Source: an uncultured Pelagibacteraceae bacterium
GTDB taxonomy: Bacteria > Pseudomonadota > Alphaproteobacteria > Pelagibacterales > AG-422-B15
Length of the DNA: 33,864 nucleotides
Direction: 5' to 3'
Assembly: GCA_902565955.1 (NCBI GenBank)
Contig: CACFGR010000008.1
Coordinates: 1 to 33,864, forward strand
Shown piece by piece: positions 25,596 to 32,725 of this stretch (positions are counted from its first letter, which is position 1; the number at the start of each line of letters is the position of its first letter). The notes beneath the pieces were generated by a model. The model made no database searches, had not been told where the DNA came from, and saw nothing but the letters and a program-made list of their open reading frames with translations. A program made the translations under genes and the position numbers.

Positions 25596-27134
25596 TTACT
25601 CCCACTCAATAGTTCCAGGTGGTTTTGAAGTAGTATCGTATACCACTCTATTTATGCCCTTGACCTCATTTATTATTCTTGTTGATACTTTGCTCAAAAA
25701 TTCACCTTTAAAAGGATAAAAATCAGCAGTCATTCCATCAACAGAAGAAACAGCTCTTAATCCACAAACTTGTTCATACGATCTATGATCACCCATAACA
25801 CCAACAGTTTTAATTGGCATCAAAACCGCAAATGCTTGCCAAATTTTATCGTATAAATCTGCTTTTTTAATTTCTTCGATATATATGTTATCAGCCTCTT
25901 GTAAAATTTTTACTCTATCTGCAGTTACCTCACCAAGTATTCTTATTCCCAATCCGGGGCCAGGAAATGGATGTCTGTTAATGAATTTTTTTGGAAGCCT
26001 CATCTCCAGACCTAATTTTCTAACTTCATCCTTAAAAAGTTCTCTTAATGGCTCAACAAGTTTAAGTTTCATTCTTTTTGGTAAACCGCCGACATTATGA
26101 TGAGACTTGATGACTGATGTCGGCCCGCCGTGAAAGCTCTGACTTTCGATTACATCGGGATAAATCGTTCCTTGAGCTAAATATTTTGCACGTTTTATTT
26201 TATTTGCCTCTTGATTAAATATTTTAATAAAAAGATTTCCTATAATTTTTCTCTTTTTTTCTGGATCTGTAGCGCCCTTGAGGGCTTTAATAAATGTCTT
26301 TCTTGCGTCTTTTACTATTAAGCGAGATTTAAAATGCTTTTTAAACATTTTTACTACCTCTTTTGTTTCATTTAGTCTCATTAGTCCGGTATTAACATAA
26401 ATGCATGTTAATTGCTTATTTATGGCTTTTGAAATTATAGCTGCTGTAACAGTACTATCTACTCCTCCTGACAATCCACAAATTACCTGATCCTTATGAA
26501 CTGAATTTTTAATCTCAGTAATCTGATTTCTTAAATGATTTTTCATACTCCAGTTTCTTTTTACTTTACAAATTTTGAATATAAAATTTTCGATTATCTT
26601 ATGACCATTAGGTGTATGGACAACTTCAGGATGAAATTGTAAACCGTAATAAGATTGTTTTTTATTTTCAACTGCTGCAAACTTAGTATTTGAACTTGAT
26701 GCAATACTTTTAAAATCTCTTGGTAAACTAATAACCTTATCACCATGGCTCATCCAGACATAATTCGAGTTCATTCCTTTTCTAAATCCTGAGAATAAAA
26801 CACTTTTTTTTGACGGCTTTATAAGAGTTTTACCAAATTCTCTTTTTTTTGAAATTTTAACTTTCCCACCAAGCTGGTAACATAATAATTGCATGCCATA
26901 ACAAATTCCCAATATTGGAATATTTAGCTTGAATATTCTTTTATCAATTTTTGGAGTATTTGACTTATGAACACTTGCTGGACCCCCAGAGAAAACTATT
27001 CCTGAACAACCTCTTTTAAGTATTTGCTTATAAAGTGATTTGCTTGACACAATTTCACAATAGACTTCAGCTTCTCTTACTCTTCTTGCTATTAACTGCG
27101 TTACTTGAGATCCAAAATCAACAATGAATATCAT
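25596..27134 (-). CDS. guaA: GMP synthase (glutamine-hydrolysing)
   Basis: GuaA aminates XMP to GMP using glutamine and ATP. The 512-residue protein has the class I glutamine amidotransferase domain with nucleophile C78 in LGICYGMQLL and the H168/E170 pair in LQFHPE. The ATP-pyrophosphatase domain follows, with PP-loop LSGGVDST (221-228). It ends with the dimerisation domain (HPFPGPGLGIRILGE ... KPPGTIEWE). All parts are normal in length. It directly follows guaB and the small TPR gene (five-base gap), so the two steps from IMP to GMP are encoded together. Confidence 0.97.
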   Translation of the reverse strand: MIFIVDFGSQVTQLIARRVREAEVYCEIVSSKSLYKQILKRGCSGIVFSGGPASVHKSNTPKIDKRIFKLNIPILGICYGMQLLCYQLGGKVKISKKREFGKTLIKPSKKSVLFSGFRKGMNSNYVWMSHGDKVISLPRDFKSIASSSNTKFAAVENKKQSYYGLQFHPEVVHTPNGHKIIENFIFKICKVKRNWSMKNHLRNQITEIKNSVHKDQVICGLSGGVDSTVTAAIISKAINKQLTCIYVNTGLMRLNETKEVVKMFKKHFKSRLIVKDARKTFIKALKGATDPEKKRKIIGNLFIKIFNQEANKIKRAKYLAQGTIYPDVIESQSFHGGPTSVIKSHHNVGGLPKRMKLKLVEPLRELFKDEVRKLGLEMRLPKKFINRHPFPGPGLGIRILGEVTADRVKILQEADNIYIEEIKKADLYDKIWQAFAVLMPIKTVGVMGDHRSYEQVCGLRAVSSVDGMTADFYPFKGEFLSKVSTRIINEVKGINRVVYDTTSKPPGTIEWE

Positions 27135-27139
27135 TCTGT

Positions 27140-27538
27140 CTATTCCGCCAAATCTTTTAATTTGACAATTTCTTCACATGAAGGATCACACAATATTTCA
27201 AGATTAGATATTTGCTCAGCGTATTGTTCAATTAACCCTAATTTGTAAGATACTTTCCCTATTAAATAATTAAGCTCAAGATTATGTGGAATAAGCGTAA
27301 AGGCAATTTCATAATATTTAAGTGCATTGTCCTGATCTTCTAAGCCTTCATATGATTTACCTAACAAAATATATGACTCTGATGATTTGGGATTAAAAAC
27401 AATATCTTTTTCCAAATACTTTATTGCCTTTTCATAATTTTCTTCATTGAAACCATTCAGCGCTGATACATAAAAACTATTTGAGGCAAATATACTTGTT
27501 GGCAAAATACAAATGATTGTAACCAATAGTATTTTCAT
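27140..27538 (-). CDS. Small secreted TPR protein
   Basis: A 132-residue protein that I start at ATG 27538 because it then begins MKILLVTIICILPTSIFASN, a clear signal peptide, and lies seven bases after the guaB stop. An in-frame ATG at 27601 would bury the signal and overlap guaB by more than 50 bases. Residues about 25-115 hold two to three TPR-like helix pairs: YEKAIKYLEKDIVFNPKSSE, YILLGKSYEGLEDQDNALKY, YEIAFTLIPHNLELNYLIGK. Two cysteines (CDPSCEE) lie near the C terminus, spaced for a disulfide. Its role is unknown; location between the two guanine-nucleotide genes may only reflect genome packing. Confidence 0.75.
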   Translation of the reverse strand: MKILLVTIICILPTSIFASNSFYVSALNGFNEENYEKAIKYLEKDIVFNPKSSESYILLGKSYEGLEDQDNALKYYEIAFTLIPHNLELNYLIGKVSYKLGLIEQYAEQISNLEILCDPSCEEIVKLKDLAE

Positions 27539-27545
27539 TAATAGT

Positions 27546-29012
27546 TTATATGTTTGTTGGATAATTTGGTGACTCTCTTGTGATATCGACATCATGTACA
27601 TGGCTTTCTTTAAGTCCTGCTCCAGTAATTTCTACAAACTTAACATTCTTTTTAAATTCTACTATATCTTTTGATCCAGTGTATCCCATAGATGCTTTTA
27701 GGCCTCCAACAAGCTGGTATATGATCGGCGATATAGGTCCTTTATAAGGAACTCTGCCTTCAATCCCCTCAGGAACATGTTTATTGCTCTCAGTTATTTC
27801 TTCTTGAAAATACCTATCTGCAGATCCCCTGGCCATAGCGCCAAGCGATCCCATTCCTCTATATGATTTATAACTTCTTCCCTTGAATAAATATACCTCA
27901 CCTGGTGACTCGTCGGTTCCAGCAAAGAGTGAACCGATCATAACTCCGCTTGCTCCTGCGCCTAAGGCTTTGGCTATATCGCCAGAATATTTAATTCCAC
28001 CATCCGCAATTATCGGCACTCCTTTTTTTGCCGCAGTTTCAGCGCAATCTAAAATTGCAGTAAATTGGGGTACACCAATTCCAGCTACCACTCTTGTGGT
28101 ACATATTGATCCTGGGCCTATTCCAACTTTCACACAATCAGCTCCTTGATCAATAAGTTCTTCAGTGGCTTCGTTTGTAGCTACATTTCCGACAATCACA
28201 TCTGTTGAGAATTTTGATTTTATTTCTTTTAAAGTGCTAATAACTTTTTCTGAATGACCGTGTGCAGTGTCTATTACAAGAACATCTACACCAGCTTCAA
28301 CTAGTTGTTCCGCTCTATGAATTGCTTCTTCACCAACTCCAATTGCAGCTCCAACAATTAACCTACCTTTTTGATCTTTCGAGGAATTTGGATGAAGCTG
28401 ACTTTTTTCTATATCTTTAACAGTAATTAAACCAATACATTTTTCCTTATCATCGACAACTAATAGTTTTTCAATTCTATGCTTATGTAGCAATTTTTGC
28501 GCATCATCTGTTGAAATTCCATCTTTGACAGTTACTAAATTTTTACTAGTCATTAATTCACTTATTTTTTGAGACATATTGGTTGCAAAACGTACGTCCC
28601 TATTTGTTAGAATACCTAATAATTTGTCATCTACGTCAACGACAGGTATGCCTGAAATCTCATTGACTTTCATTAATTCTAGAGCGTCAGCTAACGTTGC
28701 CGATGGTAGTATCGTTAGTGGATCAATTACCATTCCGGTTTCAAATTTTTTTACTTTTGAAACATTCTGTGACTGTTCGTCTATGGACATATTTTTATGC
28801 AATATTCCCATTCCACCAGACTGCGCGATTGCAATAGCTAACTTGTATTCAGTTACTGTATCCATTGCGGAAGATATAAGAGGAACACCCAATGAAATAT
28901 TAGAAGTAATTTTTGTAAAAGTGCTTACATCTGAAGGAAGCACAGAAGATCGTGCGGGTTTAATAAGAACGTCGTCAAATGAGAGAGATTTTTTAATACT
29001 GGAGTGCTCCAT
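27546..29012 (-). CDS. guaB: IMP dehydrogenase
   Basis: GuaB oxidises IMP to XMP with NAD+, the rate-limiting step of guanine nucleotide synthesis. The 488-residue TIM-barrel protein has [10 protein letters not shown] (11-20), SAMDTVTE (48-55), and the catalytic C304 in [23 protein letters not shown] and the mobile-flap region follow. A regulatory Bateman module of two CBS domains is inserted at about 97-205. All hallmark residues are kept. It follows rlmE by 31 bases. Confidence 0.97.
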   Translation of the reverse strand: MEHSSIKKSLSFDDVLIKPARSSVLPSDVSTFTKITSNISLGVPLISSAMDTVTEYKLAIAIAQSGGMGILHKNMSIDEQSQNVSKVKKFETGMVIDPLTILPSATLADALELMKVNEISGIPVVDVDDKLLGILTNRDVRFATNMSQKISELMTSKNLVTVKDGISTDDAQKLLHKHRIEKLLVVDDKEKCIGLITVKDIEKSQLHPNSSKDQKGRLIVGAAIGVGEEAIHRAEQLVEAGVDVLVIDTAHGHSEKVISTLKEIKSKFSTDVIVGNVATNEATEELIDQGADCVKVGIGPGSICTTRVVAGIGVPQFTAILDCAETAAKKGVPIIADGGIKYSGDIAKALGAGASGVMIGSLFAGTDESPGEVYLFKGRSYKSYRGMGSLGAMARGSADRYFQEEITESNKHVPEGIEGRVPYKGPISPIIYQLVGGLKASMGYTGSKDIVEFKKNVKFVEITGAGLKESHVHDVDITRESPNYPTNI

Positions 29013-29043
29013 CTCTGAGAAATAAATTATTTATTAATTTATG

Positions 29044-29697
29044 TCAATCAATAGGTGACTTTTTTTCAAGACAAACCAGGTATATCTCACTCGATTCTTT
29101 GCGGCTTGACTTAGGCTTGAAGGAAGTGACTTTTTTAAAATGTTTTTTACAAGTTAGTATAACTTCTGAAATATCACCTGATCTAAAATATTTTGAAACC
29201 ATGTTTCCACCTGGTTTCAATTCTTTTAGGGCGAAATCAACAACATTCTCTAATAATTCAAGCGAAAGCAAAAAATCTGATGATCTATTACCAGATAAAT
29301 TTGGTGATATATCAGACACTATAAGATCGAATTTGTCATATTTAGCTAATATTTTTGAGCATTCATCAGACAAGAAATCGACTTTATATACATCCACATT
29401 CCTGATGGGGTTCATATCCAATAGGTCTAAAGCCACTATCTTTTTAAGATTTTTACCATGAAATTTTAGTACCTCACTCCAACTGCCAGGAGCAGATCCA
29501 ATGTCTAAAGCTTTTTCTAAGCCATCAAGAAGTCTATATTTTTCAATAATTTCAATTAATTTATAGGCCGCTCGAGATCTAAAATTATCTTTAGAGGACT
29601 TGATTACATACTCATCTTCTAAATGCCTTTTGAGCCATTTTTTACTCTTATCTGAAAAGGACTTATTCTTGATTTTCATAAAATTGTTATTTTTCAA
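29044..29697 (-). CDS. rlmE: RlmE (RrmJ/FtsJ), 23S rRNA 2'-O-ribose methyltransferase
   Basis: RlmE methylates a 2'-hydroxyl of a uridine in the 23S A loop (U2552 in E. coli) on assembled 50S subunits. The 217-residue protein shows WLKRHLEDEYV, RSRAAYKLIEI, the SAM motif ALDIGSAPGSWSEVL, and the K-D-K-E tetrad: K46, D129 (SDISPNLSGN), K169 (VSKYFRSG) and E204 (SRKESSEIYLV). An alternative start is the ATG at 29679 (MKIKNKSF). A minus-strand -10-like TATAAA at 29701-29706 with TTATCA at 29724-29729 would favour that later start. It diverges from the efflux operon across 120 bases. Confidence 0.93.
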   Translation of the reverse strand: MKNNNFMKIKNKSFSDKSKKWLKRHLEDEYVIKSSKDNFRSRAAYKLIEIIEKYRLLDGLEKALDIGSAPGSWSEVLKFHGKNLKKIVALDLLDMNPIRNVDVYKVDFLSDECSKILAKYDKFDLIVSDISPNLSGNRSSDFLLSLELLENVVDFALKELKPGGNMVSKYFRSGDISEVILTCKKHFKKVTSFKPKSSRKESSEIYLVCLEKKSPID

Positions 29698-29743
29698 TCA
29701 TTTATAGCTGAAAAAAACCTATTTGATAACTTAAAGATTTAAA

Positions 29744-29762
29744 CTATATCAAATTGATATAG
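29744..29762. promoter_or_regulatory. Operator-like palindrome 1 before the efflux operon
   Basis: CTATATCAAATTGATATAG is a perfect 19-base palindrome (9-base arms around one central A). Written another way, its core is TATATCA-AAT-TGATATA. The same core with the same three-base spacing recurs at 29775-29791. It lies 56 bases before the tolC-like start and overlaps the -35 hexamer of the candidate promoter. The nearest encoded regulator is the PadR protein, third part of the same leader-controlled operon, so it is a probable PadR site; this link is inferred. Confidence 0.7.
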
Positions 29763-29782
29763 GTATTGATTATATATATCAT
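29754..29782 (+). promoter_or_regulatory. Candidate promoter of the efflux operon
   Basis: TTGATA at 29754-29759 and TATCAT at 29777-29782 are separated by the ideal 17 bases and would start transcription near 29789. The -35 hexamer lies inside palindrome 1 and the -10 inside palindrome 2, so a protein bound to either would block polymerase. Other hexamer pairs in the same AT-rich stretch are possible (TTGATT at 29766-29771 with TATATA at 29790-29795, spacing 18), but each still overlaps one of the palindromes. Confidence 0.5.
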
Positions 29783-29795
29783 TCTGATATATATA
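29771..29795. promoter_or_regulatory. Operator-like palindrome 2 before the efflux operon
   Basis: Perfect 11-base arms TATATATATCA and TGATATATATA around TTC. The core TATATCA-N3-TGATATA at 29775-29791 matches palindrome 1 in both arms and spacing. The centres of the two sites (29753 and 29783) are 30 bases apart, close to three helical turns, which would place two bound dimers on the same face of the DNA. An alternating TA stretch makes part of the arms low in information; the TCA/TGA ends and the shared spacing are the informative part. Confidence 0.68.
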
Positions 29796-29806
29796 CGCTC
29801 TTTTTT

Positions 29807-29812
29807 AAAGGA
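29807..29812 (+). promoter_or_regulatory. Ribosome binding site of the tolC-like gene
   Basis: AAAGGA ends five bases before the ATG at 29818. Most genes in the window lack an obvious Shine-Dalgarno sequence or rely on coupling to the gene upstream, so this clear site supports 29818 as the true start and marks the gene as the first of its operon. Confidence 0.6.
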
Positions 29813-29817
29813 TATAG

Positions 29818-31104
29818 ATGAAATACATAATACACATTGTACTGGTTTTCTTATTGTTAAATGTTTCCGTTAAGGCCTTAAGTCTTAAGGAAGCAGTCAA
29901 TGACTCACTATCCAATAATTTATCACTCAAAATTGAAGCTATAAATGTTGATATGGCTGAAGAAGATTATCTTCAATCAACAACAGACTACTTTCCAACG
30001 ATAACTCTAAGTGGCAGTATGTCTGAAAATGATTACTCCGACATTAAGAGTCAGTCTGGAAGTGCGACAAATGGTTACGAGTTATCCCCTAGCAGTAAAT
30101 CTATTGTTCTTTCACAAAATGTATTTAGTGGTTTTAGTCGATTTTATAGTTCACTCTCCACAAAAGAACAATTACATATTCAAAATCTTACCCAATCTAA
30201 AGTCACACAAGACATAATTTTAGAAACAATAGACGCCTACTACAATGTATTGCTTGCGCAAAAGATAGTTCAATCAAATAAGGATAACTTTAATTCGGTG
30301 AGCGAGAGGTTTAATGCAACAAGCAAGGAGTTTGAGGTTGGATTAGCTTCTAAGACTGATGTTGCACAATCAGATGCCTTTCTTAATAATTCAAAAATTA
30401 ATCTTCTCGATGCAAAAATAAATTTAAAAAATACAATGAATTCCTTTTATAATTTAATTGGAACTAAACCAAACAATTTAACGTTTTCTGAAATTCGTTC
30501 AGAGATCCCTGATACATATGAAAAGTATAGAGAATTAGTTATTTCAAATAACTTTACAATAAGGATAGTAAACTCCACGCTTGATGTTTACAACGCAAAT
30601 ATTGGATTAGCTAGATCAGTCCTGTTCCCACAAATTAATGTTACGGCCTCAAAAATAGAACTTGAAGAGTATTCTACAACTATAGATGAACTCACAAATG
30701 AAGAATTGCAAGCAACAGTCACATGGCCAATTTTTAAATCAGGAAAATCTCTGTCTAATATAAGAAAAGCAAAAAAACAAAAAAACAGTCAAATAATTCT
30801 TATACAAAAAACCACAAACGAAACGCTTTCACTGGCAGAGAACATTTGGGAAAACTATCTTATTACTGATGAAACAGTTGAAGCGGCTAAATTGAATTTT
30901 TTAGCTAATAAAACTGCATATGAAGGTACTGTTATAGAAGAAGAAGTCGGAGAAAGAAGCGTACTTGATGTACTAACAGCGAGACAAAGTCTGCTTAATT
31001 CAGAAATCAAGTACTTCCAAGAGCAAAAAGACCGTGAAATCACAAAAGCTCAAGTTATGTATATGTCAGGTATTCTAAATTTGTCATCACTGGGAATAAA
31101 TTAA
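29818..31104 (+). CDS. TolC-family outer-membrane efflux protein
   Basis: The outer-membrane exit duct of a tripartite pump. The 428-residue protein has a signal peptide (about 1-20, ending VKA). Two OEP repeats follow, each with long helices and barrel strands: LSLKEAVNDSLSNNLSLKIE, QDIILETIDAYYNVLLAQKI, FEVGLASKTDVAQSDAFLNN for the first, and INVTASKIELEEYSTTID, TVTWPIFKSGKSLSNIRKAK, GERSVLDVLTARQSLLNSEI for the second. Length matches the family. It is first in the operon, ahead of the regulator, fusion protein and pump genes. Confidence 0.92.
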   Translation: MKYIIHIVLVFLLLNVSVKALSLKEAVNDSLSNNLSLKIEAINVDMAEEDYLQSTTDYFPTITLSGSMSENDYSDIKSQSGSATNGYELSPSSKSIVLSQNVFSGFSRFYSSLSTKEQLHIQNLTQSKVTQDIILETIDAYYNVLLAQKIVQSNKDNFNSVSERFNATSKEFEVGLASKTDVAQSDAFLNNSKINLLDAKINLKNTMNSFYNLIGTKPNNLTFSEIRSEIPDTYEKYRELVISNNFTIRIVNSTLDVYNANIGLARSVLFPQINVTASKIELEEYSTTIDELTNEELQATVTWPIFKSGKSLSNIRKAKKQKNSQIILIQKTTNETLSLAENIWENYLITDETVEAAKLNFLANKTAYEGTVIEEEVGERSVLDVLTARQSLLNSEIKYFQEQKDREITKAQVMYMSGILNLSSLGIN

Positions 31105-31105
31105 T

Positions 31106-31654
31106 ATGCAAAAAGAAACACTTTGTTTAGGACTTTTATCGCTTGGGCCAAGATCTGGTTATGAAATTAAACAAATGTTTGAGGGTCCATTATCAGATTT
31201 TTACAGTTTAAGCTTTGGAACTATCTATCCAACTTTAAATAACTTACAAGCTGATAAATATGTATCGTGTAAACAACATTCTCAAAGTAAAAAACCTGAT
31301 AAAAAAGTTTACACAATAACTAAAAAGGGAATGGAATTAATGAAAGATAATTTACTAAGTGATGCATCTTCTTATATTCGTTCAGGAAATTTTGGAGACC
31401 AAATTAAGTCTGAATTTTTTTTACTCTTATTATTTTCTAAATATTTACCTAAAGAAACAATGAATACTGTTTTAAATGAGCGAGTTTTGTATTTGAGACA
31501 AAAACTTGAACAATTTAAATACGATGGCCCTGTTCCAGGAAATTTAGATGCAATTAGGAATGAGAAATCAGTTTCGTTTATTAGAGGTTTGGCATCTGCA
31601 TTAATTGAAACAGGATTAAACTATATGGAAAAAAATAGAGGAAAGTTAAATTAA
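31106..31654 (+). CDS. PadR-family transcriptional regulator
   Basis: A 182-residue PadR protein. Residues about 5-85 form the winged helix: LCLGLLSLGPRSGYEIKQM, then SFGTIYPTLNNLQADKYVSC, the typical PadR recognition region, and a wing with KKVYTITKKGMELM. Residues about 90-180 form the helical C-terminal domain used for dimerisation and ligand sensing (FGDQIKSEFFLLLLFSKYLP). PadR proteins are usually repressors of detoxification or efflux genes, released by small aromatic or drug-like ligands. Sitting within the operon, one base after the tolC-like gene, it probably controls its own transcript through the two palindromes at 29744-29795. Ligand unknown. Confidence 0.9.
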   Translation: MQKETLCLGLLSLGPRSGYEIKQMFEGPLSDFYSLSFGTIYPTLNNLQADKYVSCKQHSQSKKPDKKVYTITKKGMELMKDNLLSDASSYIRSGNFGDQIKSEFFLLLLFSKYLPKETMNTVLNERVLYLRQKLEQFKYDGPVPGNLDAIRNEKSVSFIRGLASALIETGLNYMEKNRGKLN

Positions 31655-31655
31655 A

Positions 31656-32720
31656 ATGTTCAAAAAAATACCAATAAATTATATTTCTGCTTTTGTTATT
31701 TTTATCGTCGTCATTCTTTGGATTTTCTCCGGTCTAATTGGAGGTGATGAGGCCGAAAGTAATGTTTCTGAAGTAGTTACAAGCGAGGAAATAATATCTG
31801 TAAGGGCACAAGAATTTTCTTCACAGAAAAAAACATATTTTTTAACTATTCGAGGAAGGACTGAAGCAGATAAAATTGTAATGTTAAAGCCTAAGACTAC
31901 TTCTACAATTATAGAGACAATTAATAAGGGGTCGTTCGTTAAAAAAGATGAAGTCATCTGCAAACTTGATGATGAAAATAGAACAGCTGCATTGAATGAG
32001 GCTGAAGCTTCTAAAAACAAAGCACAGCTTCAGTATGATGCAATTAAAACACTCGCTGATGAAGGTTACAGATCAGAAAATGCTGTAGCCACAGCAGATG
32101 CCGCACTAAAGGCTTCTATTGCTAGAGTAGAAATGGCAATGAATGAACTTGATAATATTTTAATTAGAGCTCCATTTGATGGTTTTATTGAAGATGTCTA
32201 TCTAGAAATTGGAGACTTAATTACTCCAGCTTCCCCGTGTGCAAAAATAATGAGACTAGACCCAATGGTAATTACTGGTGAGGTGACAGAAAAAAATGTT
32301 GATCAAATAAAACTTGGTCAGAAAGTCGATATCAATCTTATTGACACAACATCTCTTCAAGGATCAATAAGCTATATAAGTAAAAGTGCCAATCCAAGTA
32401 CTCGAACTTATAAAATTGAGGCAACAGTTAGTAATAAGGATGGTAGTATTCGAGAAGGACTATCAGCTGATATGTTGGTTCCATTAAGAGAGGTTTTAGC
32501 TCACCTTATTCCATCTTATCTTATCTCACTTAATGATGAAGGCGAATTGGGAGTGAAAGTATTAATTGATACAAAAGTAAAGTTCTCAAATATTCAAATT
32601 GTAGAGGATACAGTGGATGGTCTTTGGGTAACAGGATTGCCTGAAAAAGCCACTGTGATAACCGTTGGTCAAGAGTATGTGATTAATGGTCAGATAGTAA
32701 ATGCTGAAATTGTTAATTAA
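31656..32720 (+). CDS. Periplasmic membrane fusion protein (HlyD/AcrA type)
   Basis: The adaptor linking the inner-membrane pump to the outer-membrane channel. The 354-residue protein has an N-terminal membrane anchor (about 8-30: ISAFVIFIVVILWIFSGLIG). A beta-barrel strand and the first lipoyl half follow (RGRTEADKIVMLKPKTTSTI, KGSFVKKDEVICKLDDENR), then a short alpha-hairpin (about 110-165). The second lipoyl half is LIRAPFDGFIEDVYLEIGD, and the barrel and membrane-proximal domain (VITGEVTEKNVDQIKLGQKV) complete it. There is no lipobox cysteine; it is helix-anchored. It lies one base after padR. Confidence 0.92.
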   Translation: MFKKIPINYISAFVIFIVVILWIFSGLIGGDEAESNVSEVVTSEEIISVRAQEFSSQKKTYFLTIRGRTEADKIVMLKPKTTSTIIETINKGSFVKKDEVICKLDDENRTAALNEAEASKNKAQLQYDAIKTLADEGYRSENAVATADAALKASIARVEMAMNELDNILIRAPFDGFIEDVYLEIGDLITPASPCAKIMRLDPMVITGEVTEKNVDQIKLGQKVDINLIDTTSLQGSISYISKSANPSTRTYKIEATVSNKDGSIREGLSADMLVPLREVLAHLIPSYLISLNDEGELGVKVLIDTKVKFSNIQIVEDTVDGLWVTGLPEKATVITVGQEYVINGQIVNAEIVN

Positions 32721-32725
32721 ATTTA

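Noticed and set aside
27539-27601. N-terminal extension of the small TPR protein starting at 27601.
   Set aside because: It would overlap guaB by over 50 bases and place a clear signal peptide 21 residues inside the protein; ATG 27538 is the better start.
28579-29025. Long plus-strand open frame (148 codons) opposite the start of guaB.
   Set aside because: It is antisense to a complete, well-conserved IMP dehydrogenase, its product resembles no family, and it has no ribosome site. Shadow of guaB codon use.
29099-29461. Plus-strand open frame of 120 codons inside rlmE.
   Set aside because: It lies wholly opposite a conserved RlmE, and the translated product is low in family-like features. 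Treated as a shadow.
29771-29806. Palindrome 2 followed by a run of six T looks like a Rho-independent terminator or attenuator.
   Set aside because: The stem is almost wholly A-T, five bases separate it from the T run, and it lies in the leader of an operon that has a clear ribosome site right after. The shared core with palindrome 1 fits an operator better.
31679-32020. Minus-strand open frame of 113 codons inside the membrane fusion protein gene.
   Set aside because: Antisense to the anchor and lipoyl region of a typical fusion protein, with a serine-rich product and no start context.
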